Shown: positions 36,341 through 45,099, counted from the first letter of the stretch. The stretch is DNA of 64,000 nucleotides from Ignavibacteria bacterium (GCA_013298775.1 JAAFIV010000005.1:1-64000), one strand, 5' to 3'. Translations and numbers: made by a program. The notes: a model not told the origin generated them from the letters alone.

Positions 36341-37024
36341 ATGAAGCATTGTATCTCACACATTATCGCACAAAATTTTTCAATACCGCGCCGAGGTTGC
36401 ACATGGTTTGTGCGCCTGTCCTTGTGCGTGGTAGCGGCGATGTGGTGGATAGCGTGCGAAAGCCCGACGGTGCTGTTTGCACAACATTATCGTATTGGAT
36501 TGTACCAAGGAATTGCCATTCCGCAGCGCACATTTGCAGAGACCACGCCAACTGTGAATTGGTACCCCTCCATCAACGCGCATTTTTTCGGTAAAAATAA
36601 TCCCATCACGATTGGCGTTTCCACGAGTTTTCAGTATTTCCCCCGCAATGCCGAAGCGCGGCGGGCGCAAGAAAGCTATGAAACCGTCTCGGTGCCACTT
36701 TCTATTTGCTTCCAGTATTTGCTCTTGCCACCGCCCTTTCGCCCGTACTACGGCGTAGAAACTGGTGTTGCATGGTATCGGTATCAATTTTTTGAGGGCG
36801 AACGGGCAACGGAGCGTCTGGATAACACCTCGCTTGTCGTGACACCAAATGCGGGTGTGAAAATTGAGCTTTTTGAAGAAATGGATTTAGAAATCAATGT
36901 GCGCTATCAGTTTATGTTCCATGATATTATCCCCTGGGGCAGCGCAGGAAAGGTCATCAATGGGTATCAGATGCTCGCATTTTCGGTAGGGGTGAATTAT
37001 CAACTTTGGAAGGTCTATCCGTAG
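36341..37024 (+). CDS. Outer-membrane beta-barrel protein, porin-like
   Basis: 227 residues. The hydrophobic segment LSLCVVAAMWWIA lies after an unusually long basic N-terminus, with a probable cut after TVLFA. The rest is barrel-like: YRIGLYQGIAIP, GVSTSFQYFP, RPYYGVETGVAWYRYQFF, LEINVRYQFMFHD and FSVGVNYQLW at the end. A lipobox-like IAC also occurs at the end of the hydrophobic segment, so a lipoprotein form cannot be excluded. Function is unknown. Confidence 0.75.
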   Translation: MKHCISHIIAQNFSIPRRGCTWFVRLSLCVVAAMWWIACESPTVLFAQHYRIGLYQGIAIPQRTFAETTPTVNWYPSINAHFFGKNNPITIGVSTSFQYFPRNAEARRAQESYETVSVPLSICFQYLLLPPPFRPYYGVETGVAWYRYQFFEGERATERLDNTSLVVTPNAGVKIELFEEMDLEINVRYQFMFHDIIPWGSAGKVINGYQMLAFSVGVNYQLWKVYP

Positions 37025-37061
37025 CACAGTTTATCCGTAGCAAAGTTTATCCGTAGCATTC
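37016..37061 (+). repeat. Tandem repeat spanning a stop codon (TTTATCCGTAGCA)
   Basis: Three near-identical units of about 16 bp begin at the last codons of the barrel gene and carry its TAG stop, so the stop context is triplicated downstream. Confidence 0.7.
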
Positions 37062-37124
37062 GCTTGTAATTTTGCCCTTCACTATACCGTTCAAAAGTTT
37101 TGCCAATTCTTTTCAATCTCAGTA

Positions 37125-37598
37125 ATGAAGCCACGTGTAACGATGTACAGCGACGGAGCGTGTAGCGGCAACCCAGGTCCGGGAGGCTATGCGGCTATTT
37201 TAATGGCGGGACAGCATCGGAAGGAGCTTTCGGCGGGCTATCGCAAAACCACGAATAATAGAATGGAACTTCTCGGCGCGATTTCCGGCTTGGAAGCACT
37301 CACCAAGCCGTGTGCAGTACATTTACATACAGATTCTGCGTATATTGTGAATGCTATCAATAAAGGCTGGGCGCGAAAATGGCAAGCACAAGGCTGGATG
37401 CGCAATAAGAAAGACCATGCGGAAAATCCCGACCTCTGGGAACGTCTTCTTTCCTTATGCAATCGCCATGAGATTGAATTTATCTGGGTTCGCGGGCATA
37501 ATGGTAATCCCGAAAATGAACGCGCTGATGAATTGGCAGTAGCTGCCTCGCAAAGCGCATCATTGCTGGTAGATGAGGAATACGAAACTCGCTTGTAA
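37125..37598 (+). CDS. rnhA: Ribonuclease HI
   Basis: 157 residues, close to E. coli RNase HI (155). It cleaves the RNA strand of RNA-DNA hybrids during replication and R-loop removal. All four catalytic acids are in recognisable context: the Asp of MYSDGACSGNPGPGGYA, the Glu of RMELLGAI, the Asp of LHTDSAYIVN and the Asp of ERADELA; the catalytic His is in VRGHNGNPENE. The basic handle region (GWARKWQAQGWMRNKKD) is also present. Confidence 0.96.
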   Translation: MKPRVTMYSDGACSGNPGPGGYAAILMAGQHRKELSAGYRKTTNNRMELLGAISGLEALTKPCAVHLHTDSAYIVNAINKGWARKWQAQGWMRNKKDHAENPDLWERLLSLCNRHEIEFIWVRGHNGNPENERADELAVAASQSASLLVDEEYETRL

Positions 37599-37700
37599 AT
37601 TGGAAAACTTTCCTCAAACCCAGTTATCAAGACATGTTCAGCCCTTTGACGCGACACCTCATATTTCAGACTTCATCCTTTTGCTTTTTCTTACCCCACC

Positions 37701-39332
37701 ATGCACACGTTATTTTTTCTCTTAAATGACCGCCTTATCGAAACCGATGAGCATCATGGCAACACCGCGCTTGAATTTGTGCGGCGCGAAGCCCGTTTGA
37801 CGGGAACAAAAGAAGGCTGTCGCGAGGGAGATTGCGGTGCGTGTACGATATTGCTCGGAGAATATCAAGGAGAATATCAAGGAGAATATCAAGGAGAGTA
37901 TCTGGGGGAATACCTTGCTCCATCATCACATAGCTCGTCAAGCACCTCATCAAACAATGGCACGACACCAGCAACGCCGCGCCCTAATGTCCGTTACACT
38001 GCAGTCAATTCTTGTTTGCTGCCGCTTGGCGCACTTCATGGAAAACACGTGGTAACGGTTGAAGGATTGAATCACAGCAATAATCCTGCAAAGCCAGACC
38101 CCACGCCAATTCAAGCAGCAATGGCGGAAGAAGGCGGGACACAATGCGGCTTTTGTACGCCTGGATTTATTATGTCTATGACAGGCTATACATTGCTAGA
38201 AGGCTCATCAAATCAGGGCTTGGCAGTGCAAAAAACAGCAGTGCAAGAATTGGGAACACAAGAATTTACAAAGGATGGCATGTTGCGGGCGATTGATGGT
38301 AATGTATGCCGTTGCACGGGCTATGCGTCTATCAAGCGAGCGGTGGAGCGCGTTACGAATGAACTCGTGGGTGTGGCGCAGTCTGAAGACCGTATCAACG
38401 CTCTTGTTACGAAGCGCGTTTTGCCGAAGTATTTTCTCGATATTCCGCAGCGTTTGCAAGAATTACACACACGCTTGCACGCAAGCAATGGCAAGGCGTA
38501 CACGGTAGAGCGTCATGCAGAACACCACGACATTATCACGGTTGGCGGTGGGACGGATTTATTTGTACAAAAGCACGAAACCCTTGCCAGAACACAGGTT
38601 CGCATCTTGCCGCCAATTCAAGCCCATGCTGCGATTTGGGAAGAAAACGGATACTGCGTCATGGATGCAAGTGCCTCCGTTGCTGCCTTTGAGCAATCAC
38701 CTATCATTCTCCGTGCATTGCCCGCGATGCCAGAATTTTTGAAAGTCTTTGCTTCTACACCTATTCGCAATCGTGCGACGCTGGCAGGAAATCTGAATAA
38801 CGCGTCACCGATTGGCGATATGACCGCGATTTTACTTGCCTTGGGCGCGGAACTGGAATTGCGCTCGGCTTCTGGCGTGTCGCGTCGTGTGCCATTGCAG
38901 CAGTATTACAAAGGATATAAAACGCTGAATCGTAGTAGTGATGAGCTTGTTACGCATATTCGTTTTCCCTTGCCGCTTCACCATGCGGGCTATGTGTTCA
39001 ATTACGAAAAGGTTTCGCGCCGGACGTATTTGGATATTGCCAGCGTAAACACCGCATTATTGCTCCGTGTTGAGGGTGATGTCATAACGGAAGCGCGAGT
39101 ATCGGCGGGCGGTGTCGCTCCCGTTCCCTTTTTTGCCGCACAAACGTCCGCATTTCTCGTTGGCAAGCCAGTTGAAGAACAGACATTCCGCGAAGCCGCG
39201 CAAATACTTGTTTCGGAAGTATCGCCCATTGCCGATGCACGTGGCAGTGTGGAATACAAACGTCTTCTTTTACAACGCCTCTTCTACGCTCATATTACGC
39301 GCTGTCTGCCGGATTGCGCCTTGGCGATTTGA
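37701..39332 (+). CDS. xdhA: Xanthine dehydrogenase small subunit (2Fe-2S/FAD)
   Basis: 543 residues. The N-terminal ferredoxin domain has Cys40, Cys45 and Cys48 (EGCREGDCGACTILLG) and the fourth ligand Cys105. An insertion of about 35 residues, five GEYQ-like repeats plus a Ser-rich stretch, separates Cys48 from Cys105. The second cluster domain has TQCGFCTPGFIMSM and GNVCRCTGYASI. The FAD-binding half has VGGGTDLFVQ and LAGNLNNASPIGD. Electrons from the molybdenum subunit would pass through these centres to NAD. Its expected partner xdhB is about 18 kb away on the other strand, and no accessory xdhC is visible. Confidence 0.95.
   Translation: MHTLFFLLNDRLIETDEHHGNTALEFVRREARLTGTKEGCREGDCGACTILLGEYQGEYQGEYQGEYLGEYLAPSSHSSSSTSSNNGTTPATPRPNVRYTAVNSCLLPLGALHGKHVVTVEGLNHSNNPAKPDPTPIQAAMAEEGGTQCGFCTPGFIMSMTGYTLLEGSSNQGLAVQKTAVQELGTQEFTKDGMLRAIDGNVCRCTGYASIKRAVERVTNELVGVAQSEDRINALVTKRVLPKYFLDIPQRLQELHTRLHASNGKAYTVERHAEHHDIITVGGGTDLFVQKHETLARTQVRILPPIQAHAAIWEENGYCVMDASASVAAFEQSPIILRALPAMPEFLKVFASTPIRNRATLAGNLNNASPIGDMTAILLALGAELELRSASGVSRRVPLQQYYKGYKTLNRSSDELVTHIRFPLPLHHAGYVFNYEKVSRRTYLDIASVNTALLLRVEGDVITEARVSAGGVAPVPFFAAQTSAFLVGKPVEEQTFREAAQILVSEVSPIADARGSVEYKRLLLQRLFYAHITRCLPDCALAI
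37857..37916 (+). repeat. 12-bp coding tandem repeat in xdhA (GEYQ x5)
   Basis: GGAGAATATCAA is repeated, with drift in the last two of five units, adding residues 53-72 inside the plant-type ferredoxin domain. The insertion follows the third cluster cysteine directly. Confidence 0.93.
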
Positions 39333-39425
39333 GAACAATAGCGTTTTGTTTATTCCATACATTCACACTCCGTACATTCACACTCAATACGTAACCACTT
39401 TTCACAACAACCTACCACTCCGCCC

Positions 39426-39845
39426 ATGATTATCGGTATTGGAACAGATATTGTGCTGGTAGCCCGCATCAATGAAGCGGTTGAGAAATATGGCGAACGC
39501 TTTTTGCGCCGCATCTTTACCGATGGCGAGCGCGAATATTGCGAGGCGCAAAAGAACAAATCCCAGCACTACGCCGCTCGCTTCGCTGCAAAAGAAGCCT
39601 TCAGCAAAGCCATCGGGACAGGGATTGCAGGCGATACGGTCTGGACGCATATCGAAGTGGTGAAGCACGGACGAAGCGGGGAGCCGTTTGTGCGCTTGCA
39701 TGGGAAATTGCAGGAACGCTACGGCACGTGCCGCATTCTCGTGTCGCTCTCGCACACAAGCGAAAGTGCGATTGCGATGGTCGCGGTGGAAACAACGCCC
39801 GATACACCGCCAGAACTAGCGCAGAAGCTGACGCGAAGCGTGTAA
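39426..39845 (+). CDS. acpS: Holo-[acyl-carrier-protein] synthase
   Basis: 139 residues, slightly longer than the usual 120-130. It transfers 4'-phosphopantetheine from CoA to acyl carrier protein. The conserved N-terminal MIIGIGTDIVLVARI holds the metal-binding Asp, and AARFAAKEAFSKAIGTG the second block with its Glu. SLSHTSESAIAMVAVE is the C-terminal motif. The extra C-terminal 15 residues are Pro/Thr-rich. The gene precedes argD by about 60 bp in the same direction. Confidence 0.95.
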   Translation: MIIGIGTDIVLVARINEAVEKYGERFLRRIFTDGEREYCEAQKNKSQHYAARFAAKEAFSKAIGTGIAGDTVWTHIEVVKHGRSGEPFVRLHGKLQERYGTCRILVSLSHTSESAIAMVAVETTPDTPPELAQKLTRSV

Positions 39846-39903
39846 GTTTTTCACAATTCACTGTAAAAAACTTTGTCTATTCTCACATTCCATTCTGAAA
39901 ACT

Positions 39904-41100
39904 ATGAGCGTACACAGCAGCGCATCCTTGATTGAACGCGAGCAACAATCACTGTTTCAGGTATATCGTCGTTTGCCGATAGCCGTTCAACACGCCTCCA
40001 AGTGCCGTATTACGGACGTTGAGGGAAATGAGTATTTGGATTTCCTCAGCGGCATTGCCGTTTCCGCGCTTGGCTACGGGCATCCGCGCCTTGTGGATGC
40101 GATTACCCGTCAAGCGCAAGCATTCATGCACCTTTCCAACGTTTTTTATCAAGAGCCGCAAATTGAAATGGCGGAATTGCTCTTGCAGCGCACAGGCTAC
40201 TCGCGTGTGTTTTTCTCCAATTCTGGTACTGAAGCCATGGAAGGCGCATTAAAGCTGGCGCGGAAGTGGGGAACACTGAACAACAAAACCGAAATTTTTG
40301 CCTTCACGGGCGGCTTCCACGGGCGCAGCTACGGCGCGCTTTCTGTGATGGACAAGCCCCTGTACAAAAGCGGCATGGGACCTTTCCTGCCGAACACACA
40401 AATCCTTCCCTTCAATAACAGCATTGCGCTCAAAAATGCCGTGAACGAGAGTACCTGTGCGGTTGTGCTAGAATTTTTGCAAGGCGAAGGTGGCATTGTT
40501 TTCGCCGAACCAGATTTTGTGAATACGATGCTCGAATTGCAGGAACAATATGATTTCCTCATCATCGCCGACGAAGTGCAAGCAGGCGCGGGGCGCACAG
40601 GCAAGTTTTTCGGCTTCGACCACTTCATGGTAAAGCCCGACATTGTAACAATGGCAAAAGGCATCGGTGGCGGCTTACCGCTCGGCGCGATTCTCGGCAC
40701 AAAGCGCGTAGAATCTGTCTGGGAAAAGGGCAATCACGGCACGACCTTTGGCGGAAATCCTGTTGCGTGTGCGGCAGGAATTGTGGTGATGAAAGAGCTT
40801 GCGGGCGGCGTACAACAAAATGCCCACGACGTAGGCTGTTACTTGCGCGAGAACCTTTCCGTCTTGCAGCAAAATTTCCCTGATATTATCCAAGAAGTGC
40901 GTGGTTGCGGTCTTATGGCGGGTTTGAAACTCTCCACGTCCGCCGCGCCACTTGTCGAAGCATTGCTCAAACGCCGCGTCATTGCGAATGCGACCGCCGA
41001 AACGGTGATTCGTCTTTTGCCGCCGCTTATCGCCACACGCAAAGATGTGGATGAATTTACCGCCGCAATGCAGGATTGCTTGAAGGCACATCGGGGCTGA
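39904..41100 (+). CDS. argD: Acetylornithine aminotransferase
   Basis: 398 residues. PLP-dependent class III aminotransferase of arginine (and possibly lysine) synthesis, converting N-acetylglutamate semialdehyde to N-acetylornithine. The PLP lysine is Lys252 in TMAKGIGGGLPLGAI. Other motifs: YLDFLSGIAVSALGYGHP, FFSNSGTEAMEGALKLARKW, TGGFHGRSYGALSVM, IIADEVQAGAGRTGKFF and HGTTFGGNPVACAAG. Related ornithine or succinylornithine aminotransferases cannot be fully excluded, but the length and the LSGIAVSALGYGHP form favour ArgD. No other arg biosynthetic gene is adjacent; speA at 61 kb uses arginine. Confidence 0.9.
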   Translation: MSVHSSASLIEREQQSLFQVYRRLPIAVQHASKCRITDVEGNEYLDFLSGIAVSALGYGHPRLVDAITRQAQAFMHLSNVFYQEPQIEMAELLLQRTGYSRVFFSNSGTEAMEGALKLARKWGTLNNKTEIFAFTGGFHGRSYGALSVMDKPLYKSGMGPFLPNTQILPFNNSIALKNAVNESTCAVVLEFLQGEGGIVFAEPDFVNTMLELQEQYDFLIIADEVQAGAGRTGKFFGFDHFMVKPDIVTMAKGIGGGLPLGAILGTKRVESVWEKGNHGTTFGGNPVACAAGIVVMKELAGGVQQNAHDVGCYLRENLSVLQQNFPDIIQEVRGCGLMAGLKLSTSAAPLVEALLKRRVIANATAETVIRLLPPLIATRKDVDEFTAAMQDCLKAHRG

Positions 41101-41137
41101 AGAGAAGGATAAAATCTGAAGGTTGAAGGCTGATAAT

Positions 41138-41258
41138 ATCCCGTCGGGCGGCTGTTATCACCAGTACAGTAGCCGTCCGGCGGGTTCACACGCGATGCTC
41201 TTGAGGAAAATCCACCGCCAAAGAACTCGCCAGACGGCGAAGAAGCCGCCCGACGAGA
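41138..41258. repeat. Family C palindromic element, copy 3
   Basis: ATCCCGTCGGGCGGCTGTTA on the left and AAGCCGCCCGACGAGA on the right, with the inner blocks rearranged relative to copies 1 and 2. It lies between argD and the amidohydrolase-like gene. Confidence 0.85.
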
Positions 41259-41293
41259 CATCATTTTCTCGCATTTTTTACGAAACTCATTCT

Positions 41294-42640
41294 ATGAAAA
41301 AAACTTTACACACCGCATGGATGCTTGCTTGCAATAGCCTCGTTGCCGCAGCCGCTTGTACGCAGATTGCCTCCGCGCAGTATAGCGGTCAGTCCGTTCC
41401 AACGCCCGCGAAGGCGCAAGAAAAGACAGTTGTCATCGTTGGTGCGACTGTTCACGTAGGCAATGGGCAGGTGATTGAAAACGGCGCGATTGCCTTCGAC
41501 AAAGGCAAAATTACGCGCATTGGGGCAAATGATGCCTCGTTTGACCGCACGGGCGCGGAAGTCGTAGAAGCCGCAGGAAAGCACGTTTATCCGAGCTTTA
41601 TTGCGGGAAATACGACGCTGGGTTTGGTGGAAATTGAATCCATTCGCCAAATGCAGGACGTGTACGAGGTCGGCGGCATCAATCCTCATGTTCGCTCGCT
41701 TATTGCTTACAATGCGGAATCGCCGATTATTCCCACGATTCGCTTCAATGGCATTCTCCTTGCGATGGTCGCGCCCAAAGGTGGCTTGGTTTCTGGGCGT
41801 TCATCGGTGATGGAATTGGATGCGTGGAGTTGGGAAGATGCGAGTTTGAAATCGGACGTTGGTATTCACGTGAATTTCCCCAACGTCAGTCGTAATGCGG
41901 CTTCCAACGATGCTGACCGCAAAACGCAAGACGACCAAGTAGCAAAGCAGCTTTCAGCATTGTACCAATTTTTCCGCGAAGCAGAAGCGTACAGCAAATC
42001 GGCGCAAGCAAAAGAGAAAAATCTTCGCTTAGAAGCAATGCGCGGGCTGTTCGACGGCACGAAAAAACTCTTTATTCGCATTGATGCAGCAAAGGGAATC
42101 CTTGCGGCAGTGCAGTTTGCAAAGGAGTTTGGGATTACGCCAATTATTGTGGGTGGCGCAGATGCGTGGCTTGTGGCGGATATTCTGAAAGCAAACAATG
42201 TTCCTGTTATGCTCGAAGGCACACACACCTTGCCAGAGCGCACTTCCGACGACATTGAACAACCGTATAAAACGCCCGCCATGCTCCAAAAAGCAGGTGT
42301 GCTTTTTTCGCTCAGTGCAAGTTTGCAGACCTTTAGCTATGGCGCGTTTCAGCAGCGAAATATCTGTTTTGAAGCCGGAACCGCCGTTGCGCACGGACTG
42401 AGCAAAGAAGAAGCTCTGGCGGCAATTAGCGCGAATGTGGCGAAAATACTGGGCGTGAGCGACCGCGTTGGGACGTTGGAAACAGGCAAAGATGCGACGC
42501 TCTTTATCTCCGACGGCGACGCGCTGGATATGCGCACGAACAACCTGCAAGCCGCATACATTCGCGGAAAGAAGCTGCAATTAGTCAATAAGCAGAAGTT
42601 TTTGTATGAGCAATACAAGTCCAAGTATGGGCAGAAGTAA
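41294..42640 (+). CDS. Exported amidohydrolase-like protein
   Basis: 448 residues from the ATG at 41294. A Sec signal peptide ends near ASAQYSG. The fold is that of the amidohydrolase superfamily: VVIVGATVHVGNGQVIENGA at the N-terminal beta domain, KHVYPSFIAGNTTLGL at the barrel entry, AFQQRNICFEAGTAVAHGLS near the end, and VGTLETGKDATLFISDGD at the C-terminal beta domain. The usual metal motif HxH after the first strand is missing (AGNTTLG), and few of the later His/Asp ligands are evident, so a hydrolytic function is doubtful. Similar exported imidazolonepropionase-like proteins are common in Bacteroidota. Confidence 0.85.
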   Translation: MKKTLHTAWMLACNSLVAAAACTQIASAQYSGQSVPTPAKAQEKTVVIVGATVHVGNGQVIENGAIAFDKGKITRIGANDASFDRTGAEVVEAAGKHVYPSFIAGNTTLGLVEIESIRQMQDVYEVGGINPHVRSLIAYNAESPIIPTIRFNGILLAMVAPKGGLVSGRSSVMELDAWSWEDASLKSDVGIHVNFPNVSRNAASNDADRKTQDDQVAKQLSALYQFFREAEAYSKSAQAKEKNLRLEAMRGLFDGTKKLFIRIDAAKGILAAVQFAKEFGITPIIVGGADAWLVADILKANNVPVMLEGTHTLPERTSDDIEQPYKTPAMLQKAGVLFSLSASLQTFSYGAFQQRNICFEAGTAVAHGLSKEEALAAISANVAKILGVSDRVGTLETGKDATLFISDGDALDMRTNNLQAAYIRGKKLQLVNKQKFLYEQYKSKYGQK

Positions 42641-42696
42641 ATCTCGAATTCAAGAATCATAAATGTGAGAACGCTCGTATCTATCGGAGGTCTAGG

Positions 42697-43071
42697 GTGA
42701 TAGCGGAATTTTTAGCCAAAGCCAAAGAAAACTTGGAAGATGCGGAGCAAGCATTGCAGGAAGGTCGGTATAACGCCAGTGCAAATCGAGCCTATTATGC
42801 GGCATTTCAAGCATCAATAGCCGCATTGGCGCAAGAAAGTATTACGCACGAAAAAAATCCTCATTCTTGGGTACAGGCACAATTTTCTGAACGCCTTATC
42901 AAGGCGCGTAAACTTTATCCCTCAAAGTTGGCATCGTATCTTATGGATATGCAGAAAATACGGGATAATGCGGATTACAAGACTTTGATGACCAGCAAAA
43001 AAATTGCTCAAGAACAAGTACGGCAAAGCAAAGAATTTCTCTCCTCTATTTTTTCGAGGCTACAACCATGA
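42697..43071 (+). CDS. HEPN-domain protein
   Basis: 124 residues starting at GTG 42697, with GGAGG just upstream. It is all alpha-helical, with the HEPN signature ANRAYYAAFQASIAAL in helix 1-2 and IRDNADYKTL near the C-terminus (the RxxxADY motif typical of the family). HEPN proteins often act as RNases or toxins paired with a minimal nucleotidyltransferase. Here the next gene overlaps by four bases (ATGA) and is not a classical nucleotidyltransferase. Translational coupling suggests a two-component toxin-antitoxin-like module; activity is inferred only. Confidence 0.85.
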   Translation: MIAEFLAKAKENLEDAEQALQEGRYNASANRAYYAAFQASIAALAQESITHEKNPHSWVQAQFSERLIKARKLYPSKLASYLMDMQKIRDNADYKTLMTSKKIAQEQVRQSKEFLSSIFSRLQP

Positions 43072-43322
43072 AACGCCAAACAAAAGCACTCGCTTTGGAA
43101 TTATTTGAGATAACTCAAAAAAAATTCCCCGAAATTAGATTTCTGAACATTCAAGAACACCCTGAACAAGCTGATAGATACTGGATTAATGTCGTCGGCG
43201 AAATGGATGATGACCGCGAAATGGCAATGAATAAGTTTGTTGCAACCAAAGCAATGAACATACTTATTGAGCATGGATATTCCTTTGCGGTCATGCTTGA
43301 TAATTCGCTTGCAACTGCTTAA
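43068..43322 (+). CDS. Small partner protein of the HEPN gene, unknown family
   Basis: 84 residues, with the start overlapping the HEPN stop (ATGA). The chain alternates helix and strand, with FPEIRFLNIQEHPEQADRYW and EMDDDREMAMNKFVATKAMN. It lacks the GSxxxxxD motif of minimal nucleotidyltransferases, so it is not the usual HEPN partner. It is soluble and acidic. A role as antitoxin or specificity partner is inferred from coupling alone. Confidence 0.7.
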   Translation: MKRQTKALALELFEITQKKFPEIRFLNIQEHPEQADRYWINVVGEMDDDREMAMNKFVATKAMNILIEHGYSFAVMLDNSLATA

Positions 43323-43353
43323 CTCAATATCCTCTAATTATTTCCGAACCACT

Positions 43354-43740
43354 ATGACGGTCCGCATTGGCTTACACGCTCGCAATGTTTTGGGCGAAAC
43401 CTTGCAACCATGCTCGCTCGCGCCCCTGACGGGCTATTATCGAACAGGCTGCTGCGATACAGGCGAGGACGATAGAAGTTCGCACACCGTTTGCGCCGAG
43501 ATGACCGCAGAATTTCTTGCCTTCAGCAAATCTCGCGGGAACGACCTTTCTACGCCCGCTCCGCAGTATGGCTTTCCAGGCTTGAAGGCAGGCGACCGTT
43601 GGTGTTTGTGCGCTTCTCGCTGGAAAGAGGCATGGGAAGCGGGCTGTGCGCCGCGTGTGTTCTTGGCAAGCACTCATGCTGAAACCTTGCGCTTTGTACC
43701 GCTTCATGCTCTGAAACAACACGCTGTGGAAGATGTGTAG
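43354..43740 (+). CDS. DUF2237 family protein
   Basis: 128 residues from the ATG at 43354. The conserved pattern is unmistakable: NVLGETLQPCSLAPLTGYYR, TGCCDTGEDDRSSHTVCAEM, SKSRGNDLSTPAPQYGFPGL and GDRWCLCASRWKEAWEAG. Six or seven cysteines are in conserved positions and may bind metal. The family has no established function. It is 30 bp downstream of the HEPN pair in the same direction, so it may be read from the same transcript. Confidence 0.9.
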   Translation: MTVRIGLHARNVLGETLQPCSLAPLTGYYRTGCCDTGEDDRSSHTVCAEMTAEFLAFSKSRGNDLSTPAPQYGFPGLKAGDRWCLCASRWKEAWEAGCAPRVFLASTHAETLRFVPLHALKQHAVEDV

Positions 43741-43794
43741 TAATTCGTCTGGCAAGGTAGGTGCTTGCGGAACACTCGTAGTTGCTTTCGTATC

Positions 43795-43842
43795 ACTCGC
43801 CGGACGGCTACTGTGCTTGTGATAACAGCCGCCCGACGAGAA
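43795..43842. repeat. Family C element, partial copy 4
   Basis: Only the right half is present: CACTCGCCGGACGGCTACTG, the CTTGTGATAA block and CAGCCGCCCGACGAGA. It lies just upstream of purK. Confidence 0.85.
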
Positions 43843-43898
43843 TTCAGTATGCCTTTCAGACCTTTATCCTTTTGCCTTCATCCTTTTGCCTTTCCTTT

Positions 43899-45068
43899 AT
43901 GCTCGCTTCTGTGTACAATGACGGCGCACCAGTAACCATCGGCATTCTCGGCGGTGGACAATTAGCAAAAATGAGTGCGCTTGCCGCATACCGACTGGGT
44001 TTGCAGGTGGCAATAATTGAACCTGCCGAAGAATCGCCCGCAGGAAATATGACCAAGCACGATTTTACGGAAGGTTGGCTATCCGAGCCAGAGTTGGAGC
44101 GGTTTATTGAGGCGAGCGATATTGTTACGTTGGAAAATGAGTTTATTCCTGTGCCAATTTTAGAGCGTATCGCCGAGCGACGTTTAGTGCTGCCTAGCCC
44201 AGAAACCATGCGCCTTGTACAGGATAAATTTATTCAAAAAGAAACCATGCGGGCATCTGGAATTCCTGTGCCAGAATTTGCGGCAATCAATAGCGTGCAA
44301 GAAGGCTACGACTTCGGAAAAGCGCACGGCTACCCCTTTGTGATGAAAACACGCACACTCGGCTATGATGGCTACGGCAATGCGACCGTTACGCGGGATA
44401 ATCAAACAATGGTAGCATTTACACGCTTCACGAGCGACCCCGATGTGCCACGCCAAATGATGGCAGAAGCATTCGTAACCTTTCAAAAAGAGCTTGCGGT
44501 GATGGTTGCGCGGAATCGGCGGGGCGAACTAGCGGTGTATCCGTGTGTGGAGACGGTGCAGGAAAATCACATTTGCCGCTACGTGCTTGCACCCGCGCCC
44601 GACCTCACAGCGGAAACACGCAAACGCGCACAGGAAATTGCCGTTGCCGCAGTAGAAGCGGTGCAAGGTGTCGGGGTTTTTGGCGTAGAAATGTTTCTGA
44701 CAAATACAGGTGAAATTTTGTACAATGAAATCGCGCCGCGCCCGCACAACTCTGGTCATTACACGATTGAAGGCTCGTACACCTCGCAATTTGAAAACCA
44801 TATCCGCGCTGTGTGCAATTTGCCACTTGGTTCGGGCGACCTCATTGCTCCAGCAGCCGTCATGGCAAATGTGCTTGGAAAGCGCATCGGCTCTGGCACG
44901 CCAGATACCGTTACCGCGCTTTTCCGCCACGACAAAGTAGCCTTCCATCTCTACGGCAAGCGTACAAGCCGTGTTGGGCGGAAAATGGGGCATTTGACGG
45001 TTTTAGGCGCGTCGGTCGAAGAGGCATTGGCGAGCGCGAAAGCGGCGGAAGCAGATTTATTTTGGTGA
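43899..45068 (+). CDS. purK: 5-(carboxyamino)imidazole ribonucleotide synthase
   Basis: 389 residues from the ATG at 43899; the open frame upstream only reads through a family C repeat. An ATP-grasp enzyme of purine synthesis that carboxylates AIR using bicarbonate. Motifs: TIGILGGGQLAKMSALAAYR, VTLENEFIPV, QDKFIQKETMRASGIP, PFVMKTRTLGYDGYGNATV and LYNEIAPRPHNSGHYTIEG. The usual partner purE is not in the window. A small hairpin follows, shared with the convergent MCP gene. Confidence 0.95.
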   Translation: MLASVYNDGAPVTIGILGGGQLAKMSALAAYRLGLQVAIIEPAEESPAGNMTKHDFTEGWLSEPELERFIEASDIVTLENEFIPVPILERIAERRLVLPSPETMRLVQDKFIQKETMRASGIPVPEFAAINSVQEGYDFGKAHGYPFVMKTRTLGYDGYGNATVTRDNQTMVAFTRFTSDPDVPRQMMAEAFVTFQKELAVMVARNRRGELAVYPCVETVQENHICRYVLAPAPDLTAETRKRAQEIAVAAVEAVQGVGVFGVEMFLTNTGEILYNEIAPRPHNSGHYTIEGSYTSQFENHIRAVCNLPLGSGDLIAPAAVMANVLGKRIGSGTPDTVTALFRHDKVAFHLYGKRTSRVGRKMGHLTVLGASVEEALASAKAAEADLFW

Positions 45069-45070
45069 GG

Positions 45071-45099
45071 GTAGCATTGATACATTTCTACAATGCTAC
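45071..45099. terminator. Shared hairpin between convergent purK and MCP genes
   Basis: GTAGCATTG pairs with CAATGCTAC around an 11-base loop in the 27-bp gap and overlaps the MCP stop codon. No long T run is present, so bidirectional termination is plausible but weakly supported. Confidence 0.4.

Noticed and set aside
36256-36594. 112-codon frame overlapping the porin-like gene
   Set aside because: Different frame, Cys/His-rich, and overlapped by a frame with signal peptide and barrel strands.
43782-43898. Extension of purK upstream
   Set aside because: It translates a family C repeat and an unrelated Pro/Phe-rich stretch; the ATP-grasp homology begins at 43899.
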